Of a stretch of 64,000 bases of DNA, positions 33,850 to 43,463 are shown piece after piece. Made by a program: the position numbers and the translations under genes. Within the stretch, counting starts at the first letter, position 1. Every line of letters starts with the position of its first letter. The stretch is taken from assembly GCA_948567375.1 (NCBI GenBank), contig OX419755.1, forward strand, positions 25,126,517-25,190,516, read 5' to 3'. Source of the DNA: Lunularia cruciata (Eukaryota; Streptophyta; Marchantiopsida; Lunulariales; Lunulariaceae). Below the pieces are notes generated by a model, which worked only from the letters and a program-made list of their open reading frames with translations, made no database searches and was not told the DNA's origin.

Positions 33850-35700
33850 CAGCCAGTCAGTACGTCTTCCACTCCTACTACAGTTACAGAGGATACTTGG
33901 GAGCCAGATCTTGGACCCAAGCTTACTGGAGAGGAAAGACGGAGGGTTTGGAGGTTCTTGAGGAGTCACATGAGTTGTTTTGCCTTCAGTATGAAGGATT
34001 TGGGTGCTCTGAAGGGACCTGGTATACGGATTGAGCTGACTAGTGACACACCTGTTTTCCGACGTCCTTATCGATATAGTGAGATGGAGAGGACATTGAT
34101 TCAGAGCCGGAGTAGTGACCTTTTTGAGGCTGGTTTGGTAGAGATTTCACATGGAGAGTATGCATTAGCGACAGTGATGCCAGCCAAGAAGGATATGCAT
34201 GGCAACTATACAGATAGGCGGATGTGTGGAGATTACCGTCCTATCAACCAACAGACCAGGGCTGATCGGTATGCCATGCCTACACCGGAGGAGATTTTTG
34301 ATGCGATTGGGCATGCAAAGGTCTTCAGTACTTTGGATCTTTGAGCGGGATATCATCAATTGCCGATCAGGGAGGAAGATAAGTCCAAGATAGCATTTTG
34401 GGCTATTGATCCTCACGGCAAGGATGTGTTATATCAGTGGAGATTCTTACCATTTGGGTTGAAGAATGCTCCTGCTGAGTTCCAGAGGGTCATGGATAGG
34501 ATCCTAGCTGGACTGGATTTTGCTCGGTGCTATATTGATGACATTTTGGTGTATAGCACTACTGTGGAGGAGCATGAGAGACAGTTGTTGGAGGTGTTTG
34601 AGAGGTTGAGATCTCATGGACTCAAATTACATCCTGGGAAGTGTAGGTTCTTCCATGAGCAGGTTGAGTATTTGGGTCACACTATCTACCCCGGAGGACT
34701 TGGTGTTCAGCAGACCAAGGTGGAGGCTATTGCACGTATTCCTCGGCCTACGGATGTGAGCAGAGTGCAAGCATTCCTTGGGTTGGCGAACTTCTATCGC
34801 CGCTATGTTAGAGGATTTAGTGCCATTGCCAAGGCCTTGACGAAGCTGACCAAGCTTACACAGGAGTGGTGTTGGGGAGATGAGCATGAGAGAGCTTTTG
34901 TAGAGCTCAAGGAGAGGTTGACATCTGCTCCTATTTTGAGGAGACCGATCAGGGGACGACCATTTCAGGTTCACACTGATTGGAGTATGTTGGGGCTTGG
35001 AGCGGTGCTCACCCAACATGATGATGAGGAGAAGGAGTTTGTGGTGGCCTATGCTAGTCGCTCCAACAATTCAGCGGAGGCGAAGTATAGTTCATATGAG
35101 GGAGAGTGTTTGGCAGCAGTTTGGGCAATAGCACATTTCCTATGTTACCTATTTGGTAACCCCTTCACTCTCATCACTGATCATCAGCCGCTGAAGTGGT
35201 TGATGGAGTCCGACAAGCTTTCAGGGAAGCTTGCACAATGGGCTCTGATTTTACAGGAGTATGATTTCACGGTTGTTCACAAACCTGGAGTGGTGAACCG
35301 TGATGCAGATGGGTTGAGTAGAAACCCATGTCCCAGCCAGCAAGATCAGACCGGAGCACGTTGGCATGGTGAGACAGATGAGGAGATGGTGCCAGGTTGG
35401 CATGCATCGGCCTTTCTGTGTATATTTGCAGAGACTTTGGTGGTATCTCTCTCAGCGCATACAGGAGGAGTTATTGAGGTCACAGATCCAGAGAGTGAAG
35501 ATATTGGTACAGTTCAGCAAGACATTCATGATGATGTCTTAGTGATGGACTATCTTTGCACTGGAGTTGTGGGTGGCACAGTTGGGGCCAAGGAGAGAGA
35601 CCGTGTTCTTCAGCGAGCCAGACGGTTCAGATTGGAGGGTAGACACCTTTTGCGTGTATGGGAGGATGGTAGAGTGCGAGTAGTACCACTTCCATCATAG
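33850..35700 (+). pseudogene. Reverse transcriptase and RNase H of the Ty3/gypsy element
   Basis: Copies the element RNA to DNA in the virus-like particle. In one frame: 'GIRIELTSDTPVFRRPYRYS', 'MPAKKDMHGNYTDRRMCGDY' with 'RPINQQTRADRYAMPTPEE', then 'FSTLDL', a TGA at 34342-34344 exactly where the family has Arg or Ser, and 'AGYHQLPIREEDKSKIAFWA'. The polymerase active site is 'CYIDDILVYS' (34531-34542 for YIDD). The connection and RNase H region follow: 'FQVHTDWSMLGLGAVLTQ', 'SSYEGECLAAVWAIAHF', 'LITDHQPLKWL', 'NRDADGLSRNP'. A TAG at 35698-35700 closes the frame just before integrase, in phase. Domain order and motifs are unambiguous. Confidence 0.95.
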
Positions 35701-36816
35701 AGACCACAGTTGGTCCGTCATGCTCATGAGGAGCTAGGACATTTTGGAGTAAAGCGTACATATAGCTTACTTCAGAGTCATTATTGGTGGCGTGGTATGC
35801 AGACCGAGGTACAGCAGTTTGTTGCCAGATGTATGGTTTGTGACCGAGTTAGGGCATCATTCAATGCTCCTATGCCACAGTTACACCCATTACCTATCAT
35901 GGGATTGGGTTACCGTTGGAGTTTGGACTTTGCCGGACCTTTACCGCTGACTATGAGACATCATCGGTATGTTTTGGTGATGGTGGAGCACTTCTCCAAG
36001 TGGATTGAGTTGGTGGTACTTCTTGACAAGTCTAGTGAAGGGACAGCTTACTCGTTCCTGGATCGAGTTCTTAGTCATTTTGGTGCACCAGCTGAGGTTT
36101 TGACTGATCAGGGTACAGAGTTCTTGGGAGAGTTTCAGGTCTTGTGTGACAAGGCTTTGATTGATCATCATACTACATCCCGAGATCACCCTGAGGCAGA
36201 TGGCTTAGCAGAGAGAGTGGTTCAGACAGTGAAGAGAGGATTGCGAAAGTATGGTTTGCAGAGAGGCCACTTGGGAGATTGGGATCTCCAGTTACCTTGG
36301 TTGGCCATGGGCTATCGGTTCAGCCGGCAAGCCTCCTTAGCATCCTTCTCTCCATACTTCCTACTCTATGGACGAGATCCAGATTTACCTGCAGCCATTT
36401 GTCAAGATGCTACTATAGTTTTGGACTTGGATGACCCCGATGTATGGATGAGCGCATGTTCTCAGCGGGCAGAGATCTTTCGGAGAGTGATGCCGATGGC
36501 CTTTGAGAACTTGGCGATTGCTCAGCATAGAGATACTTTACGCTATGCTACCATTCGAGGAGGAGGTTATAGACCCTCGATCCGTCGATTTCATCCATGC
36601 AACTATGTATATCTACAGCAGACAGCACCGATGACACTTGATGTTTCTACGGGCCGCACTATCTTGAGAGTGCGTGAGGTTTTGCCATCTGGAGTCCTTG
36701 TGTTAGAAGGACGTGATGGTGTTGTTTGGAAGGATCATGTGCGCAATTGTGCGCCATGCCACCTTCCAAACATTGATGGTACTATGGACCCAAGCTTGGC
36801 ACTTGTACGTGCAGGC
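35701..36816 (+). pseudogene. Integrase of the Ty3/gypsy element
   Basis: Inserts the cDNA into the genome. The N-terminal HHCC zinc module is 'HAHEELGHFG' ... 'CMVCDRV' (~35716-35845). The catalytic core has the three acidic residues in 'SLDFAGPLP', 'VLTDQGTEFLGEF' and 'HPEADGLAERVVQTVKRGL', with about 35 residues between the last two. The C-terminal part contains a GPY/F-like region and 'RTILRVREVLPSGVLVLEGR'. From 35710 this frame has no further stop until 36961. The preceding TAG (35698) is in phase, so integrase was originally part of one polyprotein with RT. Confidence 0.93.
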
Positions 36817-36963
36817 TTGAGGTGTATGTTATGTGGCTCTTCTGGTGGAGCTGCTACTATGTTAGTGTGTGATAGCTGTTCGAGAGGATGGCATATGGCA
36901 TGTATGACTCCTCCCCTCACGGTGGTTCCTCAGGGACAGTGGTTATGTCCTAGATGTACTTGA
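36817..36963 (+). pseudogene. PHD finger at the C-terminus of integrase
   Basis: Forty-eight residues ending at the TGA 36961-36963: 'CMLCG' ... 'MLVCDSCSRGWHMACMTPPL' ... 'WLCPRC'. This gives the C4-H-C3 ligand pattern of a PHD zinc finger, with the Trp two residues before the last CxxC pair. PHD fingers usually read the histone H3 N-terminus. In Ty3/gypsy chromoviruses this position holds a chromodomain; none is seen here. The sequence closely parallels the PHD of the VIM-like protein at 13.5 kb (shared 'LVCD/LLCD.C..GWHM.C..PPL..VP'). Confidence 0.88.
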
Positions 36964-37130
36964 CCTATAGCTAGTTCATTCTTTATATGGTATAGATTGC
37001 AGACAGGCGACTAACGATGGGGCTCCATAGCACCCGGCCTCTTGATCTTTGCCCATTAGAGGGTATACCATATACTTAGAGTAGATGGCTATCTGGAGTT
37101 AGAGGGACCTAACCGCTAGCTAGGGGGGCG
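36964..37130 (+). other. 3' internal untranslated region with candidate polypurine tract
   Basis: Between the polyprotein stop and segment X. It ends 'gctaggggggcg' (37118-37130), a G-rich purine run placed exactly where a polypurine tract would prime plus-strand synthesis if the LTR started at 'tgtggcac' (37133). Confidence 0.5.
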
Positions 37131-37239
37131 ATTGTGGCACTTTAGAGTCTATGTATGACTTATGTGTGAGTTGTGCTTTTATAGTGTATGATGTTGACAG
37201 CGATGTATGTTGTGTAGCAATGTATATACGCACGACAGC
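37131..37239 (+). repeat. Segment X, first copy
   Basis: About 107 bp that recurs at 37687-37792 with one 1-base indel and two transitions. It contains a TATA-like 'tatatac' at 37223-37229 and ends 'gacagc' immediately before the 3' LTR core, forming the perfect palindrome 'gacagctgtc'. In a conventional reading it is the U3 portion of an LTR that starts after the polypurine tract. Confidence 0.85.
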
Positions 37240-37687
37240 TGTCACGCCATTTGTAGTTCCGCATCTAGATGCTCGGACACTGGAGTTCCAATGATGGTAG
37301 TTAGAGTTATTCTAGCAGTTTCTCAGGGATTACTTTCCGATGGTTAGATTTCATGTTCGGGGTACTGACTTCACGGTAGGGCCCACCGTCACTTTGCACC
37401 GTTCGCACCGTCGAGTGTGCCGTCAGCGGGACCGTTAGGGTTTCAGGGCTAGCTCGAGTCCAGGGGGTATAGTTTTGAAGTGAGCTCCAGAGAGCTCACT
37501 TCTCTGATGTTGAGCCTTCGAGTTCCTGGCTATGGTGGACAGAGGCCGGCGAGCGTCACTTGGATTCTCTATGCTTGAGTGGGTGTGGCTTGACTGTAAT
37601 CAGTGCCCAGTTGTTGGCAGTTTATAGAGTGACAGATCAAGTACTGATCTGAGTTGAGTTGAGTTGAATTGTTAAGCAATCTGATTA
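37240..37687 (+). repeat. 3' LTR core
   Basis: 448 bp, collinear with 27880-28327 with 11 transition differences and no indel. It is followed directly by the second copy of segment X. Confidence 0.95.
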
Positions 37688-37792
37688 TTGTGGCACTTTA
37701 GAGTCTATGTATGACTTATGTGTGAGTTTGCTTTTATAGTGTATGATGTTGACAGCGATGTATGTTGTGCAGCGATGTATATACGCACGACA
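37687..37792 (+). repeat. Segment X, second copy, at the 3' end of the insertion
   Basis: Repeats 37131-37237. It ends 'cgcacgaca' followed by 'tcgt', so the target duplication follows directly. It has no counterpart next to the 5' LTR core. Confidence 0.88.
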
Positions 37793-37796
37793 TCGT

Positions 37797-38599
37797 GTAT
37801 AAATTGAGGAATAACATGAACAATTAAGGAATTGAGTAATAAAGATAATAGTTAAGTAATAAAGGTACACCTAAGATGAAATGTAGAAAATGTGCATGGA
37901 AAATGAGTATTAACAAGAAAGGTCAAGGAACTAAGCCTTAACAAGAGTTGTCAAGTACAACATGCTCTAAAAATGTAGTCAAGGGGTATAGAAGAGAAGT
38001 TTGAAGCCTTACACTACCAAGTAAGATCTTTATTGTATGAGATTACAACTAGCTTTGAAAAATTGAAGTCTCTTTTGTTTAAGTTGGATGCATGATTAAC
38101 CATGTGAATGTGGAGATGAGCAGAAAAACACAATGTCAAACTCTCAAATGAATGAAAATAAGACCAAAACGTGTAATTTTGGCTTGCCTACATTGTTGAG
38201 TCTCAAGGGAACATATTATCCAACCTATATATAGGTACACATGAGGTGAAATGTGAAATATGTAATTGAGAAATGAATACAAATCTTCATTATAGTCCAA
38301 CATACATAAGTTGATACTTGATAACTAAAAAACTTCTTTATATAAATAGAAAATTGGTGGTCCAAAGTTAGGACTTAAGGCTAACATAATATTTACCATA
38401 TTTTATTATATAATACAATTTTCTTGGTCCAAAAAAATTGATATATTAACAATTCTTCTTTACTAAGACATACAACATAGTAACTTAATCAAAAAATCTA
38501 TCTAAGGTGCTTCAAACCAATCCTTTGGCTATTTGGCTTGAAAATTCCTTAATTCCTACAAAAAATGCAGGTTTTTGCTTTTGTCCCCACTATGTTGTA
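37797..38599. other. AT-rich intergenic DNA
   Basis: No gene, RNA or repeat recognised between the retrotransposon and the transposase relic. Confidence 0.45.
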
Positions 38600-39735
38600 A
38601 GAAAAAGGTTAAAGGTTCTCTAAATCATGCAACACAATAGAGAACATAACCATCTCTTGCTCCAAACTATCATTAACTTCTTCTACATCTCCATCATTAT
38701 CCTCTACTATTGCAATATCTTCCAAATTTTCCTCCTCCATATGGTTGTGGGGGATTTTTAATCTATTGGATAGTTTACAAGATTATAAAAATCCAGTGGT
38801 TCCTTGTAATAAAAAGGATTCAATGGTTCTTAAATCTCAACTAGAACCTCAAGCTCTTTAGTCACCTTGAGAGTGATAGGTACACAAACAAGCCCTCATA
38901 TCTTGAGGTGACTAAACATTGGATGTCTTGAAACCATAATGGTTAAAGCAATTAGCAATAGTTTTTGGCTTAACATAGTTTTTCCAAGCATCAACCAATA
39001 TTTGAATTCCACTAAGAATATCAATCTTTCTCATGTTAATGTCCTTTGCCTTTGGCATGTCAAGGATTTGCTTGTTCAACTTTTTGCAAGAATGTGCACA
39101 CATTGAGTGGACAATGGTAACATTGTAGTGTTAAAGTTTTGAAGTTATTTTTGGAGGAAGAAAATGAACTCAGGAGGAATTTTCTATGGATGAGTTGAAC
39201 AATTATCAACTAGAAAAAGGTCTTGGTAACCCTCCATACACATGTGAAACCAGGTAAAGAAAGGTATCAAAGTGTTGCCATTGTGTCTATAAACACACCC
39301 AATATTTGCGTGATTGATGTTTTTAAGTACAATATTTGAGGACTGTTATAACTACCAATATCTAAAGTAGGAGTTTATCACTTCCATCACTATTTATGCA
39401 AACCGTAAGAGTGAGCATTTCTCTAAATTTCTTATTCACTTCAATTTGCTTTGTTACAAGGGAGTTGTTTGCATTGCATATGGTAAAATAGCCAATTTCA
39501 TCCATATTATAAATGTCATTACACTCATACTGGTCAAAGATTTTGCAAAAAGTTAGGAGTGGCATTTTCAACAGCCTCCATATTAATAGAGCCATGATCA
39601 CCAAATTGGAAGAAGGACCAAGTTCCATGCTTTAGTTCAATCCTTCTAACCAACCATTTGAGAATTTGAAAGATTGAGCATTGGAGCAAAGCTCTTAAGG
39701 TAAATTGATTCCTTTCCCTTAAGGAGATCATTATA
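38600..39735 (-). pseudogene. pogo/Tigger-type DDE transposase relic
   Basis: Minus-strand pieces in different frames follow the order of a CENP-B/pogo-like transposase: 'GWLEG' region, 'DIYNMDEIGYFTI' (first catalytic Asp, ~39510), 'MLTLTVCINSDGSDKLLL', then 'LFLVDNCSTHP' (second Asp, ~39200), 'FLPPKITSKL', 'SCKKLNKQIL', 'LVDAWKNYVKPKTIANCFNHY' in two parts, and an acidic tail near 38640-38730. These match the family's NMDETG, cNadGs-K, vDNc.aH, FLPPNTTS and TI.NCFrhaGF blocks. Several stops and frameshifts break it. The N-terminal helix-turn-helix and terminal inverted repeats were not found. Confidence 0.75.
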
Positions 39736-42700
39736 CATACTTACATCCTATTAGTACTCAAGAACCTAATAGAGTACATTTTCAACAAAATGATACTGAT
39801 AGTTTGGTGGTGCTTGAAGTCCTTGTTTTTGTTATCAAGTCCTTGTAAAGGAGGTGAAAAGATCTATTCAATGTGTTAGAAACCATTCCTTGAGTTATTT
39901 TGATACCATATTATATCTTGATCAAGTGGACTAGATCCTTTTGAATCAGAGAAGTGTTATCTTCCTTTTCTAGTAGAGAGTCATACACATGACATTCAAC
40001 ATGATAGTTGAGAGAAGACATGGTAGTTGTGATAATGAACTAGATCCATTTAAATAGATGAGTTGTTTTTTTTTCTAGCACAAAGCCAAGCGCCTAACAT
40101 ACATCATGATAATTTTCTTCAAAGAAGACATGGTAGCTATGATAAAGTAGAGGTAGGGATACAGGAAGGATGGATGGTACTAAATGATAAAACTGAGTTT
40201 AAAATATATCTACATTGGTCACAAGATGGGGTTAGCATTAGTAATAAAGATGGAGAAATCATGATGCCATAATCGATATAAGTTCATAATTTATCTATGT
40301 TAATTCGTTTGGATTGGTCCCTATAGTATTAACCTCTAAAAGAACTCAAGTTTTATTGTAATTAGAAAATGACTCAAATTTGTCTATAAGGAAAAATTTG
40401 TGGTTTTATTTTATCAATGGGTGAAATTATTACAAGATAATCATTTACTATAAAAAGTGCAAGGTCATCCTTGAGTAAATTTTTGCAAGTAAGAAATGAA
40501 CAAAAAAAGAAGAAAAAAATGAATCATAATATAAAACTTTGTCCTAGCCATTTTGAACACTATAAAATGCAAAAAAAGAATTTGATCAAGATTAATGAAG
40601 AATACAACCTAGCAATTTTCTTGGTGAATATATATTTAAAATAAATAGTAATTCTAAAAGTAATAATGTATCAAAGCTACATTCATACAAAATGATAGTC
40701 TACAAAATATACACTATTTTAGACAAATATATGTACATTTTGAGAGGTAAAATCATCTTCTCTATTTAACATTCATCATAACAAGTTAGAATGCTCTTGA
40801 GAAGATCAAGAACATTCTTTGTATGAAGCCAATTATGGGGGAAATAGTCAATTATACGATGATAAATTATTGATAAAATTAAGACTATCCTTTGTATGAA
40901 GCCAATTATAGAGAAAATAGTCAGTTCTAACATAACTTACTATTATGCAAAGCTCACTTAGTTTGATATAGAAAGTGTTGCAAATGTCAGCTTTTGTTGT
41001 TTATTCCTTTGAAAAGCATAAAAATTGTAAACTTTGGTTGTCCATGACTTGAGAAATTGGAACTAGTAGCAAAATGAAGAGGAATAATGTCAATAAATGA
41101 CAATTGTAGTTCTATATGAGAACCTTTGGATGCTCTCTTGTATGAAAGATTTAAAATTTGGATATCAATGAGTTTGGAAAATTAGAACTAGCAATCACTT
41201 GAGAAGGTACCTCAAAAAGTAGTACATATTGTATATGGTGGAAGTAAACGCTTAAACATATTGTAGAATTTTTTAATCTCCCATATTCATCTCATGCCAA
41301 ATAGATATAATGAACTTCTATCATTGAAAACTCTATCATGAATGTTTCAACATTTGAAAAAGCAAAGGTTCAAAATTGGGTGCATTTAATAATAAATCAA
41401 AATTTTGCATCAAGGTGCAACCATTGAACCTCTCTTGGATATATATATTTAAATTAGATTAAAAATTGAGCTATACTTTTGTGGTCAAAGAATACAATGA
41501 AACTTCGTAAGATGTTGTGTTGAACTCTGAGTACATAATAAAAAATATAGAATATAGAAGATATATAGACCCTAGAGAGCTTAGTGGCTGGATTGAATGG
41601 GGTTTTAAGAGAAATACTTATATCTTTCTACTTAAATATAAAATTTTGGACTTTAGAATATTATCATTATGGAGTGATTTTGGAGAATACACCAAAGACA
41701 AAAGCATCCAAGATTGGAATTCCCATAAAACTCCAATGCGCCAAAGGAACACTATGTCTTAATTATATAGCATAAAGATCCATTCCAAGTGACCCTTAGA
41801 TTAGATACATAGATTGGTGACATCAACCTTCGTTATATTTGGTTTGTCAAATAAATTTGACCACAATGAATCATTTTGTAAGAAGTTTAGAATAACATGG
41901 AAGAGATATTGTTAGAAAGATCTCGCTAAGAAAAATGGAAGGGGAGTAATTTTCTATATTTTGAGTACTAATTCTTTTGTTTAGGCTTCCAAAATTTGGT
42001 TTTGAAGTGTATGGTATGTTTTTTGGCCTCAACCATATTACTCCTCTCTGTGATCTACTTAGACCGTCTTTTATAACATCTCTACAAATATTACCAAGCC
42101 AAATTTCACTAATAGCTAATTTGTCTAAAGGTATTAGAGCTATTAAACTTGAATGGGTTTGAGTCTAAATCAAGTAAAGTTAATAATGATTTTTACTAGA
42201 ATTTTATATATTGAATGGGTGAAATTTAGTATTGAGAATTTAAACTATTCATACAAGCTTTTACTGTATCGTTAGTTAGCATTCAAGGAGGTGTAAAGAT
42301 AATATCGAGCATTCCATAGCACTTTGACTTTGTCTTATGGAATTAACGGTAGTCTTTATTACCTTAACTCCCATTACTTATAATTCAAATTCTATAATAG
42401 AAAATAAAATGCAAGCATTTGGAGTATTAGACACTCATAGTTATAAGATAACCTTAGAAAAATAGTTATGGATATGGATAAATTTGCTAATACAAGGTGA
42501 TATAAATAAAATCACAATGTTAATATAATAATTCCTCAAATTAATCATATCAATGTAACGAGCAATTTGGGATTTGGGATTTCTAATATAGTCATATGAT
42601 ATATTTTTAGTCAATTAGACCAAGATTGACATATCATCCTAATGCTTAGGTAACCAACTAACTCATATAGAGTTCAATAAAGAAAAATATTTAGATCTAT

Positions 42701-43300
42701 ATAGATATAGGAATTATTTAGATCTATCTATGGTAAATCATGATTTGGTCAAGAGAAGTTAGAAACTACTTAAGTAGAAGAAAGCTTATAATTGTCTTGG
42801 ATCATAAGGTATTGCAATAGAGCTTCAAGGAACTACTTACGTAAAGGAAAACTTATAATCTCTTGGATCATAAAGGTATTGAACTTCAAGAAGCTAAGAT
42901 AGAAGGTGTGGTGAATCCTATTGAATCGGTAGTGTCGTGGAGCTACGTGTATTTATTCGTTTCAAGATAGATTCAAAGATTGACTTGTTACTTTATAATT
43001 TTTATTGTTTATTATTGATGATTTGTGTAACAATTGTATATATATAGATTCAAAGAGTTAAGAGTTGTGAGGTATATACTTAAATAAGATCAACAATGAT
43101 ACATCTAACATATAAAAGCTAAAAAGACCTTCACCTCAGAAGTAAATTGATATATTCAAAAGAAGATTTTGACTCTTTACTTTCGACTTTTTATTGTTTA
43201 TTATGGATTATTTGTGTCACAATTATACCTATAGAGATGTAAGGTATATACTTAAAGAAGATTAACAATTATATATCTAAAACATATAACAGATAAATAA
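39736..43300. other. AT-rich intergenic DNA, no gene recognised
   Basis: About 3.5 kb of AT-rich DNA. Short frames (for example 41517-41775, 41977-42162) have no recognisable domain. Phrases such as 'tttgtatgaagccaattat' (about 40817 and 40893) and 'aacttataat.tcttggatcataa' (about 42785 and 42850) occur twice, and two similar blocks lie at 43010-43100 and 43190-43300, indicating small old duplications. Confidence 0.4.
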
Positions 43301-43380
43301 ACCTTCACTCTAAAAGTAAATTGAAAACTTGGTCTGGAAATGACATATGCTTTTGTATATATATCCAATACAGATCCTAG

Positions 43381-43463
43381 TTCGAGGAACGACTACAGTA
43401 AGCTGTGTTTTGGAAACCTCCCAGTTCAAGGAACTGCTACAGTAAGCTATGTATTGGAAACCT
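43381..43463. repeat. Direct duplication, 44-bp unit x2
   Basis: 'ttcgaggaacgactacagta' + 'agctgtgttttggaaacc' at 43381 and 'ttcaaggaactgctacagta' + 'agctatgtattggaaacc' at 43425. It marks the change from AT-rich DNA to the GC-richer upstream region of the next gene. Confidence 0.85.

Larger units (their letters stand above)
27880..37792 (+). mobile_element. Ty3/gypsy LTR retrotransposon encoding a DNA methyltransferase and a PHD finger
   Basis: A 9.9-kb insertion beginning TGTC and ending GACA. The flank 'atcgt' at 27875-27879 recurs at 37792-37796; because the A overlaps the terminal CA, the duplication is 4 or 5 bp. Terminal repeat cores of 448 bp are at 27880-28327 and 37240-37687. Internal order: long untranslated leader, gag, zinc knuckles, protease, C5-cytosine methyltransferase, reverse transcriptase, RNase H, integrase, PHD finger. 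Protease-RT-RNaseH-integrase order is that of Ty3/gypsy. The original frame is interrupted by five clear in-frame stops and one frameshift, so this copy is not autonomous. The LTR cores differ at 11 positions, implying a moderately old insertion. Confidence 0.93.

Noticed and set aside
36640-36963. A chromodomain at the integrase C-terminus.
   Set aside because: The terminal residues form a C4HC3 PHD zinc finger, and no aromatic-cage chromodomain pattern is present.
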